DNA of 64,000 nucleotides from Dastarcus helophoroides. Its lineage: Eukaryota > Arthropoda > Insecta > Coleoptera > Bothrideridae. Below, piece after piece: positions 1 to 11,900 of this stretch. The notes under the pieces are model-generated. The model made no database searches. It saw nothing but the letters and a program-made list of their open reading frames with translations, and had not been told where the DNA came from. The DNA is taken from the NCBI GenBank assembly GCA_028583605.1, contig CM053330.1, forward strand, positions 19,121,539 to 19,185,538. Direction: 5' to 3'. The position numbers were made by a program, and so were the translations under genes. How positions within the stretch are numbered: the first letter of the stretch is position 1; each line of letters begins with the position of its first letter.

Positions 1-1255
1 TTTTTTTTGAAAACTTTGTTTTTCTAAATAATTTTTGTCAATTAAAAATTTGCTTTTTTGGAAATGTCAACTTTTTGGGAATTTTCCTTTTTAATATTTC
101 AATTTTGATTGTTTACAAATGTTTGACCTTATTTTTAAAAACGTTGGCCTGTTTTGAAATGTTTGCTCCAAATTTCAACTTTTGACTGTTTTTAAATTCG
201 GTTTTTCAAAATATGTCAGTTATTTTTAAAAATTTAAATTTTTTGAAAGTTTCGAAATGAAAACATTTACCGTCTTGAGGTGCTTGACTTTTTCTGATTT
301 GATATTTTTTCAAAATTCTCAGAATTCTCAGAATTTCGACTTTCTAAAAATGATGACTTTTTGAAGTGACTTGATTTTAATTGAATATCTTGGCTTTCTT
401 CAACATTTCGTCTTTTTTTTAACATTTCCACTTTATATTTTGAAAATTTTAAATAATTTTGATTTTTTTCAAATGTTACTTTATTTTATAAATTTCAAAA
501 CCTTCATAATTTTGCCTTTCCTTAATATTTTAATTTATTTTCGAATTTTTTCAAAATTTCGACCAAAAATTTTGATCTTTTTTTTAAATGTGACATTTTT
601 CTATAAATTTGATTATGCTAAAATATTGATTTTTTGCAACTTCTACCTTATTTTTTGGAAAATTTCCACCTTTGTTCAAACTTTTGACAATTTCAAGTTT
701 TGAACTCTTGAAAAAATTTTCACCTTTTTGAAAAATTGGACTTTTCTGAAAATTTTTAAAACTTCCGAAATTATTTTATAAATTTTACATTTTTTTTTGG
801 AAATGTAGCGTACCTTCTAGGAATAATGTACCGACGTAATGATAATTGTCTTTACGCCGGTACATTATTCCTAGAAGGTACGCTGCTTTAAACCAACATC
901 GCCACAGAAATTTCGATTTTTTATGGAAGTCAATTCAGAATTTGATTATTTTTTTCAAAATTTCTGTTTTTTCACAATTTCTAAAAAATTTGACCTTTTT
1001 TCAAAATTTTTTAAAAATGTTGATTTTTTGGGCGTAACCTCAAATTTTTGAAACTGCGACTTTTTGAAAAATTCGCCTGTTCCTGAAATTTTTTTTAGAA
1101 GAATCTGACGTTGTTTAGTTCTTAATTATTACATTTTGAACGAATTTTATTGAACGAATTCAAAACTTATGAAATTTCGATTTTAAAACTGGCATTTAAA
1201 AATAAGTTTTTTTAGTTTTAAAAAAATGTCGAAATTCAGAAAAATTTTCCAGTTT
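1..1255. repeat. AT-rich degenerate low-complexity block
   Basis: This stretch is a loose reiteration of short phrases of the type TTTTGAAAATTTCGACTTTT, with T-rich runs broken by GAC/GTC and GAAA. The open frames in it are poly-F/I/L/N chains typical of such composition. I see no gene here. The same phrase, often in the other orientation (GTCGAAATTTTGAAAAA), makes up several other blocks of the window, so this looks like one dispersed degenerate repeat. Confidence 0.75.
807..884. repeat. Hairpin with 32-bp near-perfect arms
   Basis: Positions 807-838 and 853-884 are inverted copies of each other with one mismatch, separated by 14 bases. The arm starts AGCGTACCTTCTAGGAATAA and is GC-richer than its surroundings. 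The structure sits alone in degenerate AT-rich repeat. It could be a tiny foldback element or the fused ends of a deleted element. No coding capacity is seen. Confidence 0.85.
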
Positions 1256-1258
1256 AAA

Positions 1259-1570
1259 ACTTCTTCCGGGATTGGACCGTGTCAAAGAACTACTAAAAGT
1301 GTTCGACGTTTCGCCCACCATCGTAGGGGGCTTCTTCAGGAACAAAGAAAAGACAATAAATGAAAGGAGAAATATAAGGGAATATGCATAAATGAAAGAA
1401 TGAAAAGGCCAATTTCAAAACATCAGAGCACGGTAACTCAATATGTCCACCATACCAGAGGCGAAACTCTGCTGAATTAAAAATTGGTGCAAAGGATAAG
1501 AAAGTTTAGACAGAAGAGCACGCTAACTCAGTATGTCCACCATACCAGTTGGGAAATTCTTCTGAGAGGA
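1259..1570. repeat. PLE left inverted terminal repeat
   Basis: This arm matches the reverse complement of 2768-3039 with scattered differences. It also contains a short direct duplication. The phrase with CACGNTAACTCANTATGTCC occurs near 1427 and again near 1518, so part of the terminal sequence has been doubled with a spacing of about 91 bases. Confidence 0.8.
1302..1340 (-). ncRNA. Hammerhead-ribozyme-like motif in PLE terminal repeat
   Basis: On the minus strand the order is CTGAAGA, a stem-loop closed by GCCC/GGGC, then GAAACGTC. This fits a hammerhead core (CUGANGA, helix II, GAAA, then an AC/GU minimal helix III and the cleavage triplet GUC). One extra A lies between CTGAAGA and the helix II stem. 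PLEs are known to carry small hammerheads with almost no helix III that work as dimers. The motif lies in the sense orientation of the RT/GIY-YIG remnant at its 3' side. Activity is not shown by sequence. Confidence 0.6.
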
Positions 1571-2760
1571 AAGAGGGAAAGGGAACCTTAATATTTCATT
1601 CGTCTGCGCGATCACTCCCGAAGATTTCCGATCGTTGGTTTCCAGATGGAGGAACGCATGTAACCGTCGTTGATGTTTTTGCGGATTTTTTTGAATTTGA
1701 ATGGCCTCACGTATCTTCCTATTATAGAAATTGGGAATATTGGATTTAATTGAAATATTATCAAGGAGAATCTTATGTCCGGTCTCATGTTGATGTTCCG
1801 CAATGGCTGACTGCGAAAATAAACCAAACCTAAGACATCTTTGGTGCTCGGATATTCGCGTCTTAAGTGATTGCCCCGTTTCTCCGAAGTACACTGAACC
1901 ACAAGAACAAGGAACCCTGTACACACCATTGAAACAAAAGGATGAAATTTTATCTTTGGGAGATGGGATGTTGGATCTTTGAGGATGATGAAAAAATGGG
2001 TTTGATGTTATGTTTTCTCAATAATTTTCCGGTTTGATCTGTTATTACGTGAACATAAGGAAGAAAGGCTCTAGAAGAAATTATTGAATTCTGTGAAGGA
2101 CGAGGGGTTAGGGTGAAGATGTCGTTTAATGACAGTTTCAATGTCGTGCGATTTGTAACCATTGTTGCGGAGGTTGAAACGAATTTTGTTCAACTCGTCT
2201 GAAAGATTTATCGGTTGTGAAGTTGCTATATTTCGTGAAACCAGTAAATTTATGACAGAACGTTTTTGGGAAGGGTGATGATGGGACTCTGCATGCAAAT
2301 AACCATTAGTATGGGTGGGTTTTCAATAAACGGAATGAGAAACGCGACCGTTTGGTAAACGGGTGACCAATACGTCAAGAAAAGGAAGAGAACCGTTGTT
2401 TTCGATTTCCATAGTGAAGCTAATGGAAGAATGTAAACTGTGTAGGTGTTCCAAAAATAAATTTAGTGAATCCTTGCCACGTTGCCATACAATAAATGTG
2501 TCATCTACATAACGAAACCAAACCTTGGGTTTTAAATCCGCAGTTTCCAACGCCGTGTTTTCAAAAGATTCCATGAAAATATTTGCTACGACTGGGGGAA
2601 CCCATTGGGGTGCCGGAGACTTGTTTATAGAAGCTGCCATTGAAAGAAAAATAAATCGATGTGAGGCACATTTCAGTTAAATCAGCTAGAGAAACTGCAT
2701 TCTCCTTGCCTGAAAGTAATTGACGAATTATCGTCATGGATTCGGAAACTGGAACATTAG
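1523..2760 (-). pseudogene. PLE reverse transcriptase / GIY-YIG endonuclease remnant
   Basis: Reading the minus strand from about 2760, one frame gives FYKQVSGTPMGSP, a typical PLE RT motif. A frameshift near 2590 then moves to a frame with PVVANIFMESFE and RYVDDTF, where YVDD is the polymerase active site (2500-2511). Two further frames (2298-2071 and 2162-1950) hold the thumb/linker, including KLLRKHNIKPIF. From 1924 the GIY-YIG domain follows, with CGSVYFGETGQSL, RISEHQR and the AEHQHETGH segment. In an intact element the protein would do target-primed reverse transcription using the endonuclease nick. At least three frame changes and loss of the RT N-terminus make this a pseudogene. The GIY-YIG part remains open for 133 codons. 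Confidence 0.88.
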
Positions 2761-2767
2761 TTTTCCT

Positions 2768-3039
2768 CTCAAAAGAGTTTCGCCTCTGGTTTGTTGGACA
2801 TACTGAGTTACCGTGCTCTTCTGTCTAAACTTTCTTATCCTTTGTACCAATTTACTGAGTTACCGTGCTCTGATGTTTTGAAATTGGCCTTTTCATTCTT
2901 TCATTTTTGCATATTCCCTTATATTTCTCTTTTCATTTATTGTTTCTTTTCTTTTTTCCTGCAGAAGCCGCCTACGATGTTGGGCGAAACGTCGAACACT
3001 TTTAGTAGTTCTTTGACACTGCCCAATCCCGGAAGAAGT
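2768..3039. repeat. PLE right inverted terminal repeat
   Basis: This is the reverse-complement partner of the left arm. The best block is 2856-3039 against 1259-1440, about 183 bp with few mismatches, including the GGGCGAAACGTCGAACAC phrase. A second block, 2768-2852, pairs with 1483-1570. Confidence 0.8.
2958..2996 (+). ncRNA. Degenerate hammerhead-like motif, second PLE arm
   Basis: This is the inverted copy of the motif at 1302-1340. It reads CTGCAGA in place of CTGAAGA, so a core adenine is C. The stem has GCC/GGGC-like pairing with a mismatch, followed by GAAACGTC. The change in the core predicts loss of self-cleavage. Confidence 0.5.
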
Positions 3040-3044
3040 ATATC

Positions 3045-6000
3045 CTGTTCTTAAAGTTTCTTCTTGAAATTTCAACATCGTTTCCAAATTTTGCCTTTAA
3101 CCCAAAATTTCGAGAAACAGTCTTGTATAAATCTAAAAGTTTTTTTTACCTTAATCCCTGCATTTTTGACTTTGGTCTAAAAAGGTTAACTTTAGATATG
3201 AAATTTCAACTTTAAATTTCGAGAATAATTTTTTTATTAAACTTCTAATTGAGGCGTTTAGTGCAAAAGTGGCCTAACCAACATATTTAGATATTTCCTG
3301 ATTTTCAGTTTATTTTACTCAGAACATTGATATCTGTAAGTGCAACCGTTGACAGTGCAATGCAAACTCATGTTCAATACATTTACTACTTAGCAGTGTT
3401 TCATATTTGCTTTATGTATTACAAATTAGACTTTTCTTTGTTGATTTTCACTGTAATTCCATGGATTCACTTGGGCCACTTATGCACAAAACGCCTCAAT
3501 TTTTCTTCAAGGTTATCCGCAATTTTCACGTTCATCCCAAATTATCAATTATGTATTATAAAGGTGCAATTTGAAAAAAATAATTAGAAAATCCAAATTT
3601 GCGCTTGTTATTCTGCGGAAAATTTAAGATTTGTAAAAATAATTCTTATAATTTTACGATTCAAGAAATTTTGATCATAGTGGAAGTTTTCAACTTCGGA
3701 AATCGAAATAAAAAATATAAAAATTCGATCTAAATTTTAATTAAAAAAATCCAAAAGTCAAAGAAGTTTTCTTTTCCAAAGTTTAAAATACCATTAGATT
3801 TTTTTCTTGAACTTGTTTCGATTTTTGAGTTTCGGAAGTTTGATATTTTTCTCGAATTTTTAATAGATAAAAAAATGAAAGTATTTACCAGTTTCTTAAA
3901 ATTTTAATTTTTGTTTTTAAATATCGACGTTATTCTAAACATTTTGTTTTCGAAAAAAAAATAGAAATCCCAACTTGAAATTTAAAAAGAAAAATTCTAA
4001 TTTTTGGAAAAATTCCGAAACATTTCTGAAAATAATCTCATTTTTTTTCCGAACTTTTACTTTTTCTTCTGGAACCTTAGAATTTAATATCTAAATTTTA
4101 AAGCGGAAATTGCCATCTGGTTCTCAAAACTGCTTCTCGAAACTTAAAAATTCGGAGTTTGGAAAAAATGTGTAATTTCGGTAAATTAAAAATTTCATAT
4201 TTTACTTGACTAGGAATTTTTGGAAGACTTGGGAAAAAAATGTACTCAAATTTTTGATTGTGTGGTGAAAATTTTGACCATAAACTTGGGATTTCTAGAA
4301 AAATTTCAAAATGTCCAAAAGAAAATGTTCCCGAATATTTCAAATTAAACATAAGAAGTGACAAATTAAAGACAACATTTCCAGTTAAAAACTTTAATCT
4401 TTAAAAGGTGAAGGAAATGAATTCATAAAAATACAAAATATGCACTAATGACCTGCGAAAATTTGGATGAATTCGTGTGGAGACACATTGACTGACGATG
4501 TTAGTTGTTAATGTTTATAGGCAACTATAAATACAATCTTTTATATTATGCATTACATAGAAATCGTCTATCCGTTAATGCCCCTTATTTATTGAGAAGC
4601 AGAATTTTAAAAATTGTTCTTTCAGTGCTCGCCATAGGGAACACCTGTATGAAATTTCGGGCTCCTAGACCCACCCGTTTAGTCTGCGCGTTGTATGTCA
4701 GTGCCTAGATACTCATTAAATAGATAAGTAGAATAGCTCAGCGTTGTCTTAAAGATAACCAGAAGCCTTATAAGGCGACACTAAGAAGGCCTAACTTGGA
4801 GAGCAATCGAAAGAACAGAAAATAAGTACCCTTGACACGTGCTGACATTTTGTAATAACGTGACACTTAACAAATTGGCGAATGGTGGTAAATTTGCATT
4901 GTGAGGAATCTTATTGCGTGATACACGGTTACTTTTTTTTTCTAATTGTAAAGTCAAATTTAACGTAAAAATCGGCTTCGTGTGTGTTGTGCGGTGAGAT
5001 TAAACCAAACATGTAAACTTTTATGGAAAGATTTCCTAAATAGATAGCAATTAGTTCTCATTTCGACATGTTTGTTTTCTCAATGGGATATATAACAGTC
5101 ATTTTTCACCGGATATCGCAACTAGTATTTTTGTAACCGTTATTTTACACAATACATAATTGTTTCAATTTGTGGTCTAATTAGCCTATTTTAGCCACTT
5201 ATTCTCATTTGTAATTTATATTTGATTTAAACTGTTAAATCTTTACAATAAGCTTTGTATGGTACATAAATGGTAATGGATGTTTATGTGTATGTACAGG
5301 ATCTTTTTTTTTTATTTTTCAGCATACCCAGAGCCTTTGTTTTAGGATCTACAAAAAAACTGTTAATACAAACGTTAAACAGTTTTTTGTCTTTTATCTT
5401 TTGGACATATCAAAAAAAAAACAACTCCATATTGCAAAGTGGAAAAAATTGTTTTTTTAATGGGACCCCTGTATATTATTAGCTAAAATGAAAGGTATTT
5501 TTTCCGCAAAAACTACGCATTAATCATCTGACAGGTAGCTTCTAATTCTTTAAGAATAATTCCATCGGTATAGAAAAAACAGTTCAGTAATGAGTGTAAT
5601 AGAATAATTTGTTTAATTTTTTATGTATTAAAAAATGTAATATGTAGCAGAGTCAATATTAGAAAATCTTGCGGTTCTAGAGCGCCAAGATGCACAATTT
5701 CTGAGACCACTGACCTAGCCTAGACCAGTCAGTTAATTAGATATAATTTTATTCGCAGCAAATACAATTAACATAAATTAATGCAAATAACGTTGGTGCG
5801 CAATTTATTTGTCGGTTTCCAAGTATATTTGCTGAACTGTTCATTCCATCTAATTCAGATGTTTATCTCGCCACTTGGTGGAATTGAAGCGATTTAAATT
5901 TTAAAACAATTTCAGTAATATAATGCTGGGTGTCGCTGCATTAATTGGGTCTATTTTTGGAATCGACTTGACATTTTGGGGAGTCATCTACTATATCTAG

Positions 6001-7195
6001 AACCCTTTACCCTATTCCACCGAAAATGAACATTTTTTATTAAACTTTTTTTTTTTTTTCGTAAGTGCTATTGATTCGTCCTGAATTTTTCAATCGTTGT
6101 CGGTGAAATTTGCGGACACTCTGTATAAATCAGTTTAAACTACTGCAAATTTTTCTTCTAGTTTTAAAACAATTTAATCTAAATTAGCTGATCTCCGCGA
6201 TTTTGTCTGCGAAAGATCCAATAACGTCATATTTCAAAATAAAATAATTTCTCATTTGATTTTAATAGCAAAATAAATTAAAAAGTTTCGCGCTATTTAT
6301 TCCAATTCTCGCTAGAATCGTAGGTGGCATTATATCAACCATGAATTTACGGATTGGTTCATTTTTTAAATATTTTGTTTTGTAACCTCAAATAAAATTG
6401 TTAGCACAATTGAGTTTTAGTGGAATAAAAATAGCCTAAAATATACCCCTAAAAATACTCTATATTTGCGTAAAAGTTTCATTAAAATGAATTTAGCAGT
6501 TTCCGAGATTTGCCCGGATGAAAGATCAGGTCAGACAGACTGACATCTAGACGCTTCAATTTTCTGAATGGTAGGTAAAACAGTAACCTAAAATTGATTT
6601 TAATATAAAACGATATTTAGACAACTAATTATTATTATGTTAAATAATATCTTCCATTGTCACTTGTTTTATGTAGTTAACCAATTTTCAGTTAACAAGC
6701 TTCTAAATAAACATTTACATTTTCCTTTTGTATTTTTAATATTCCTGGAGTGTATGGTGATAATATGTATAATAATTTTAACGACTGTATAATTTATTTC
6801 ATGTAATTGTCTGTTATGTTGGAATTTCCAGTTTTTTGCTAAACCTATTTAGAAAAGCTCATTTAAATAACGAGTAAATGAAGCTGTTATAGGTCTCATT
6901 ATCAATATTTACAGCTACTTATCCCTGTGATTTTATATAATTAAAGAAAAAATATATTTTTGATAACTTTACAGTTTCGATTGTTTTTTTATTTTGTTAT
7001 GCTGCACTATTCCACAAAAACAATAATTATTCATTTCGGATAATATGCATTTTCTTTCTAGCTGATGAACATAATTATGGCATTAATAGTGTTTTCATAT
7101 AACAATTTGCAAAATAGTGTTTTTTTAAGAGTGTGGCGTTTAAAGCACGAGCCGAAGACAAGTGCTATAAATAAACACCAGTAAAAAACACATTT
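3045..7195. other. Gene-less stretch
   Basis: I see no convincing gene here. Positions 3580-4380 resemble the degenerate AT-rich repeat. The region near 6480-6560 contains a phrase (TTTCATTAAAATGAATTTAG, then CCGAGATTTGCCCGGA) that resembles 22590-22640, so a short dispersed repeat is likely. The few open frames are short and low-complexity. Confidence 0.5.
6093..6129 (-). repeat. Orphan transposon end (CAGAGTGTCCG type)
   Basis: The reverse complement reads TA then CAGAGTGTCCGCAAATTTCA, continuing CCGACAACG. It matches the sequence starting at 10008 on the + strand. TA next to a CAGNGTGTCC terminus is typical of Tc1/mariner-type ends. As oriented, this is the right end of an element whose left end I could not find. 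Confidence 0.55.
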
Positions 7196-7199
7196 TGGG

Positions 7200-7375
7200 G
7201 TTTGTTTAGATTAAATACTTTATTCCGTATACTTCTCTCTAACATAAGTATCAACTATCCTGAGAGAAGCTATCCGAGACTTATCTACACAGCTGGGAGG
7301 GATAACGTCTCTCAGGATAGTTGACACTTTCGTCAGAGAGAAATGTACGGCATAAAGTGTCTAGTATAAACGCAG
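7200..7375. mobile_element. MITE copy 1 (ACTTTATTCCGTA family)
   Basis: This short element has imperfect terminal inverted repeats. The left end contains ACTTTATTCCGTATACTTCT and the right end, reversed, contains ACTTTATGCCGTACATTTCT. An inner inverted pair is formed by CAACTATCCTGAGAGA and TCTCTCAGGATAGTTG. A related copy lies at 9791-9963. There is no coding capacity. Confidence 0.72.
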
Positions 7376-8118
7376 CTTAAGTTCCTAGTATAAAGCCGAA
7401 TATTCGAATTTAAGACAATTTTCCAAGATTTGAACTCTCCAAATACAAGAAAGTTTACTTCCCTCCATTTTACAGAATTTTTTATAAGTCCAATTTCAAT
7501 ATGTAGGGGTGAAGAATTTTGAAGAAGTTGGTGAATCACATTGGTTTCATCAGGAGAGGATCTTGACAAACCACAAGCTTGGAGAAAGCTTCATTCGTAT
7601 TGAGACTTGCTAATCTCTGATGCTCCACAAACTTAAAACAAAACAGCAGCACTTCCTATTGAATTGCTTCAACGTTTTTTGTTTGCAATTAATGGATTTG
7701 GTAAAGTGTCTCATATTTTCACATATTTCTTTGATATAAATACGTTGACCAATATGAATAAATAAAAAATCTTCATTGTGGAGCAATGCGGCCTTAAGTT
7801 AAATTTTGGACGACGTGAATAGCCTTCTATTCTGAAAGATGTTTCAGATTTAACGATACCATGAGGTTGTATCGGACTGAAAGATCTTTTTCTTATTTGA
7901 AATAAGATTCGAGGTTTTTTGACTGCTTTCGCAACTTTAACTTTAGATTGTAAAAGGTTTTATCCTATTCAGCGTTGACTCTTTTCTAGTGCTTCTTTCC
8001 TTTTAGTTTAAAGCTATTATGAGGTCACTTAGTTTAAGACGAAGGTATTTGCATGGCAATTTATACAATAAAAGAATATTTTGTTGCTGTTTTTTCCATA
8101 TAACCTGTCACAATTTCT

Positions 8119-8942
8119 AGGGTTCCGTACCTTAAAAAGAAAGAACGGAACCCTTATAATCTCTCTCTCCTGTCGTCCACAAAGAGGTTTTCCTTCGAAA
8201 ACTCGAAAACAGAAATTTTAAATTTTGCACAGTGTGAACTCTGGATGAACCAATCAAATAGCGCCAGTCAACGAAAATATTTTATAATAAAATGGGGGGT
8301 TAATTTGGTTTCCGAAAAATCAAGTTTTAGTTAATATATCGTGTCAGGTATCATTTGAAAGAGCTACCCCGTAAGGATAATAAAATACTTTCTTTTTTTT
8401 TAGAATTTTCGGTCCAATAGTCTTAAAGAAACAGCTCAAATTGTGTCAGAAATGACTGCCCTCCCCCCCTAAAGGTTTCTAAAGATAAAATTTAGATGTC
8501 AACAAGGTTAGTAGATATTATGCCGTACATTATCGGAAAACTGCAGGTTTTTCAATATCTTAAGAGGTATTTAGAAAAAAATATTTTATGGGCAAATAAG
8601 TTCTTGCATTCCAAGGTCTTTTCACCCATATAGCAATATTTTTTTTTTCAAATAACTTGATTTAGCTGAAGGATAGAATGCAGATCAATTTGTCTCTTAC
8701 ATTATTTCATTTAGATGAATATTTTCACAGTTAGCACTAGTTCACTCAACACAGTAATTGCGGTGGCAATCGAACAATTTAGCGCGATAAGAGGCGATCT
8801 TTTTATCTGAGACATTATCAATATAGTTGAGTTCCATAAATATTTGAATTGATTGTAGAAAAAAGCGTGGTCCATTGACTGTTCCTTGTATTAATTGATA
8901 CGGAACCCTAATAGTGCGAGCCCGACTCGCTCTTGTCTAGTT
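8119..8942. mobile_element. GGGTTCCGTAC-ended dispersed repeat
   Basis: The element starts AGGGTTCCGTACC with an immediate inner inverted copy (CGGAACCC at about 8147). It ends TACGGAACCCTAATAGTGCG followed by AGCCCGACTCGC. The outer ends form an inverted pair. Repeats with these ends (GGGTTCCGTACC, and CGAGTCCGACTCGCACTTG at the other end) are widespread in insect genomes, from general knowledge. No transposase is seen. It is probably a non-autonomous element of about 820 bp. Confidence 0.65.
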
Positions 8943-9790
8943 CTTTTTTAATGTGATTTAGTTTTAAAAGTAAAACATAATTTCAATCTGATAGCATTGT
9001 TTCGCAACTTTTAGTGTATATAAACAACTTTTTCGGTCAAAAATTTCAAAAAAAAGGAGCAGGTAATGTGTTCAGATAATAAAGCTAACTTAACGATAAT
9101 AAAAAGAAACGCCGTATAGCAAATTGAGTTGAGTTTTTAAGGAATTATTTTTCAGATGAATTATCCTATAAATGTGCAACTAAAGACACACATATTATGT
9201 GGAATATTGTAGAATATAATTGCATTGCAATTTATCTGGTAATGTTATTAGATAGAACTATTAATAGGTCACTATTTTCTCTTAAGTCGAAGCCTACGTG
9301 ACCGATTGTCGTTTTTATACGTCAATTTCGTTAATTACTCAATAAATGTCCGATTAACTTCATTACTCCTAATAGAAAATTAATTAAGACAGTATAGTTA
9401 CTAAAATTAGAAGGTAAGTGACGCTTGTGTTTAAGCAATCATTAAAATTGATATTTATCAAATTCCAAATTCACTTTTACGCTATTAAATTAATTGGAAC
9501 ACATTTATGCATGAATTATTAACCTATTATGTCCAATATCGTTGAATTTTACTGTGATTTTATAAACATGATTGTCATGTACGTTTTGCATATTTACTTT
9601 TTTATTTGTAACTTATCATCCTTACCATTGAAAAAACGCAGATTTGAAACCTTTGGCTGATCAAATGAGAAGCATTTTTACCAGAAACAAATAACATATT
9701 TTATATTTTACCCAGTTTCGAAAGTATCTGTCAGTTAACTTGGGTAATGTGACAGGGTTCGTATAGAAATGTTTCGAAAGTCAATAGCAT

Positions 9791-9963
9791 TACGTTTACA
9801 CTAACACTTTATTCCGTACACCCTACATTTCTCTCCGAGAGAAAATATGTTAAGTGTCAACTATCCTGATAAGAGCTGTCTTACTTAGACTCTCAGATGT
9901 GTAAATAAGGCTAGTATTGATGTAGTCTTATGTATGGAACAAAATGTCTAGTGTAAACGTACC
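9791..9963. mobile_element. MITE copy 2 (ACTTTATTCCGTA family)
   Basis: The left end reads TACGTTTACACTAACACTTT and continues ATTCCGTACA. The right end, reversed, reads TACGTTTACACTAGACATTT. The interior keeps CAACTATCCTGA as in copy 1 at 7200-7375. The TIRs are about 30 bp and imperfect. No coding sequence is present. Confidence 0.75.
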
Positions 9964-10007
9964 GTAAAAGGGCAAAGAGGCATAGAGCACAACTAAAGTG
10001 TATATAC

Positions 10008-10060
10008 AGGTGTCCGGAAATTTCACCGACAAGGCTTGACACTAGATTTAAGACAGTAAA
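10008..10060 (+). repeat. Orphan Tc1/mariner-type terminus
   Basis: After TATA the sequence reads CAGGTGTCCGGAAATTTCAC followed by CGACAAGG. It is the same family as the reversed end at 6093-6129. Here it is a left end, so the two cannot belong to one element in their present orientation. Confidence 0.55.
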
Positions 10061-10379
10061 TAAATACGATTTACGAAAAGAATTAATTGTTTCCGAGTTA
10101 TAGGCTGTCAAAGTTGTCAAAAAAAACTTCAATTACAACTCGTTACCGATCATGTCAAAACTTGAAACATACATTTAGATTGTTAAGGCCTATCATATCC
10201 CAGAATCTTAGTGAAAACGATATACTGGGATTCACTGACAACTTTTTCAGATTGACACATCCGACTAACATGATATACAGCTAGGCCCAAAATTATTGAG
10301 TATTCCCATTTTTACTCATTTGCAAAAACACTTCTTATAAAGGCTCCCCCAGACCAACGGGGAGTTAAAATTTTAAAGT

Positions 10380-11900
10380 TGAACCCTTTTCTCCTTAATC
10401 TTAAAACTGAATTTTTTCACCATGCTGGGTCTCTTAAAATTTCGGTAGATTTAATTCTTTATAATTATTTAAAAATTTGATGTTTAATGGAGATTTTATT
10501 TTCTAAAAATTTTGGTTGAAAGCTTGTCATTTTGAATTTTGAAAATTGAATAAAAAAGAGAAGAATTTTGAAATTAGGTCAAACTTTTGAGAGGAAACAT
10601 GAAATGATAAAACCTTTCTAAAAAATTTGAATTTAAATTTTTAGTCTTTGATGTTTTAACTTCTTTTCTTCTTTTTTATTTCGACTTTTTTCTAAAGATA
10701 TTCACTTTAAAAATTGTAAGATTTTTTCCCAGATTTTTTGTTAATTAGAGTTAAAATTACTAAAGCACTGAACTAAACACTGTGGCTTGTGATTAAGTCC
10801 AAAGAAGGTTTCACCGCTATACCACATCGGCAATTAAATAAATAATTACGCGATACGTATTTCGCCAGATCGACTGGAATCTCAATGCGGATAACTTCGA
10901 TGCATCTTTTGCTAATCTTTTTAGATTACTACGCTTGAAAATGCCAGTTCTGCCAGTTCAAAATTTTAAAAAGTGTAAATCCTCAATATAAATCATACTT
11001 TTTTAAAAAAGTCGAAATTTTTTTAAAAAATCAAAATTTTCACAATTAATCAAAATTTTGAAAAAGACTACAAGTTTTGAAAATAAAAGTAGATATTTTG
11101 AAATGCCGAAATTTTCAGAGTCCAAATGTTCAGAAAAAATTGAAATTTGAGATTTGCTTAAATTCTGATTCATAACTATTAAACTTTATTAACGATAAAA
11201 ACGCAACCAAATCTAAAAATTCCACAAGGTTTTCGATAAATATTTGCTAACACCGGACCAGGTTTCGCATTACTGCATTACTTGGAAAAAGGTGGACATT
11301 TTAAAAATAAATCAAAAGAATGCTAAAAAGTCGAAATTTTGAGGTAATTATAGACAATTCCAAAATAAGTGAAGTTTTTAAAAAACCAACATTGTGAAAA
11401 AAAAATGAAATTTTGAAAAAGTGAAAATTTTGAAAAAGTGCAAATTTTGAAAGATAAAGGAAATTTTTAAATGTCGAAGAAATTAGAAACAGTGAAAATA
11501 TTCTAAAAAATCGTTTTGTTTAAATTCAAAATTTTCTAAAAGTTGAATTGATCAAAAGTTGCTTTTTTTACAAAGTTAATATTTTTAAAAAAATTGAGAT
11601 TTGCACTTAATTATTAAAAAAGTGGAAATTTTGAACAAAAATTAAATTTAGAAAAAATCATTTTAAAAATCAGTTCTTTAAAACAAAATTATGAAAAAAA
11701 AATGATTTCTTCTTAGCTTAGCTGGACGCCTTGTGGCACGTCAGCAAGGGGTCAAAATTTAAATTTCGAAAACAAGCCATAATTTTTAAAAGTATAAACA
11801 TTTTCTAAAAAAAAATATAATAAATTCCAAACTTATTAAGAAAAATTATGAAAAAGAGTTAATGTTATTTAAAAAAAAAGCTTCACATTTATAGAATTAC
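10380..11900. repeat. AT-rich degenerate low-complexity block
   Basis: This block is dominated by the A-rich orientation of the repeat (AAAAAGTCGAAATTTT, GAAAAAGTGAAAATTTTGAA). It is interrupted by short GC-richer patches near 10760-10950 and 11220-11300. I see no gene. Confidence 0.65.

Larger units (their letters stand above)
1259..3039 (-). mobile_element. Decayed Penelope-like element with inverted terminal repeats
   Basis: The element is bounded by inverted repeats of roughly 270-310 bp (1259-1570 against 2768-3039). It encloses about 1.2 kb of minus-strand coding remnant: the C-terminal half of a reverse transcriptase, then a GIY-YIG endonuclease. That domain order is diagnostic of Penelope-like elements. 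The N-terminal RT part is missing and the frame is broken several times, so the copy is dead. PLE copies often carry a partial inverted copy at one end, which fits the arrangement here. Each inverted repeat holds a hammerhead-like motif. Confidence 0.85.

Noticed and set aside
6093..10060. The ends at 6093-6129 and 10008-10060 as the two termini of one 3.9-kb element
   Set aside because: Their orientation is wrong. Both point away from the interval, so they are a right end and a left end of different elements.
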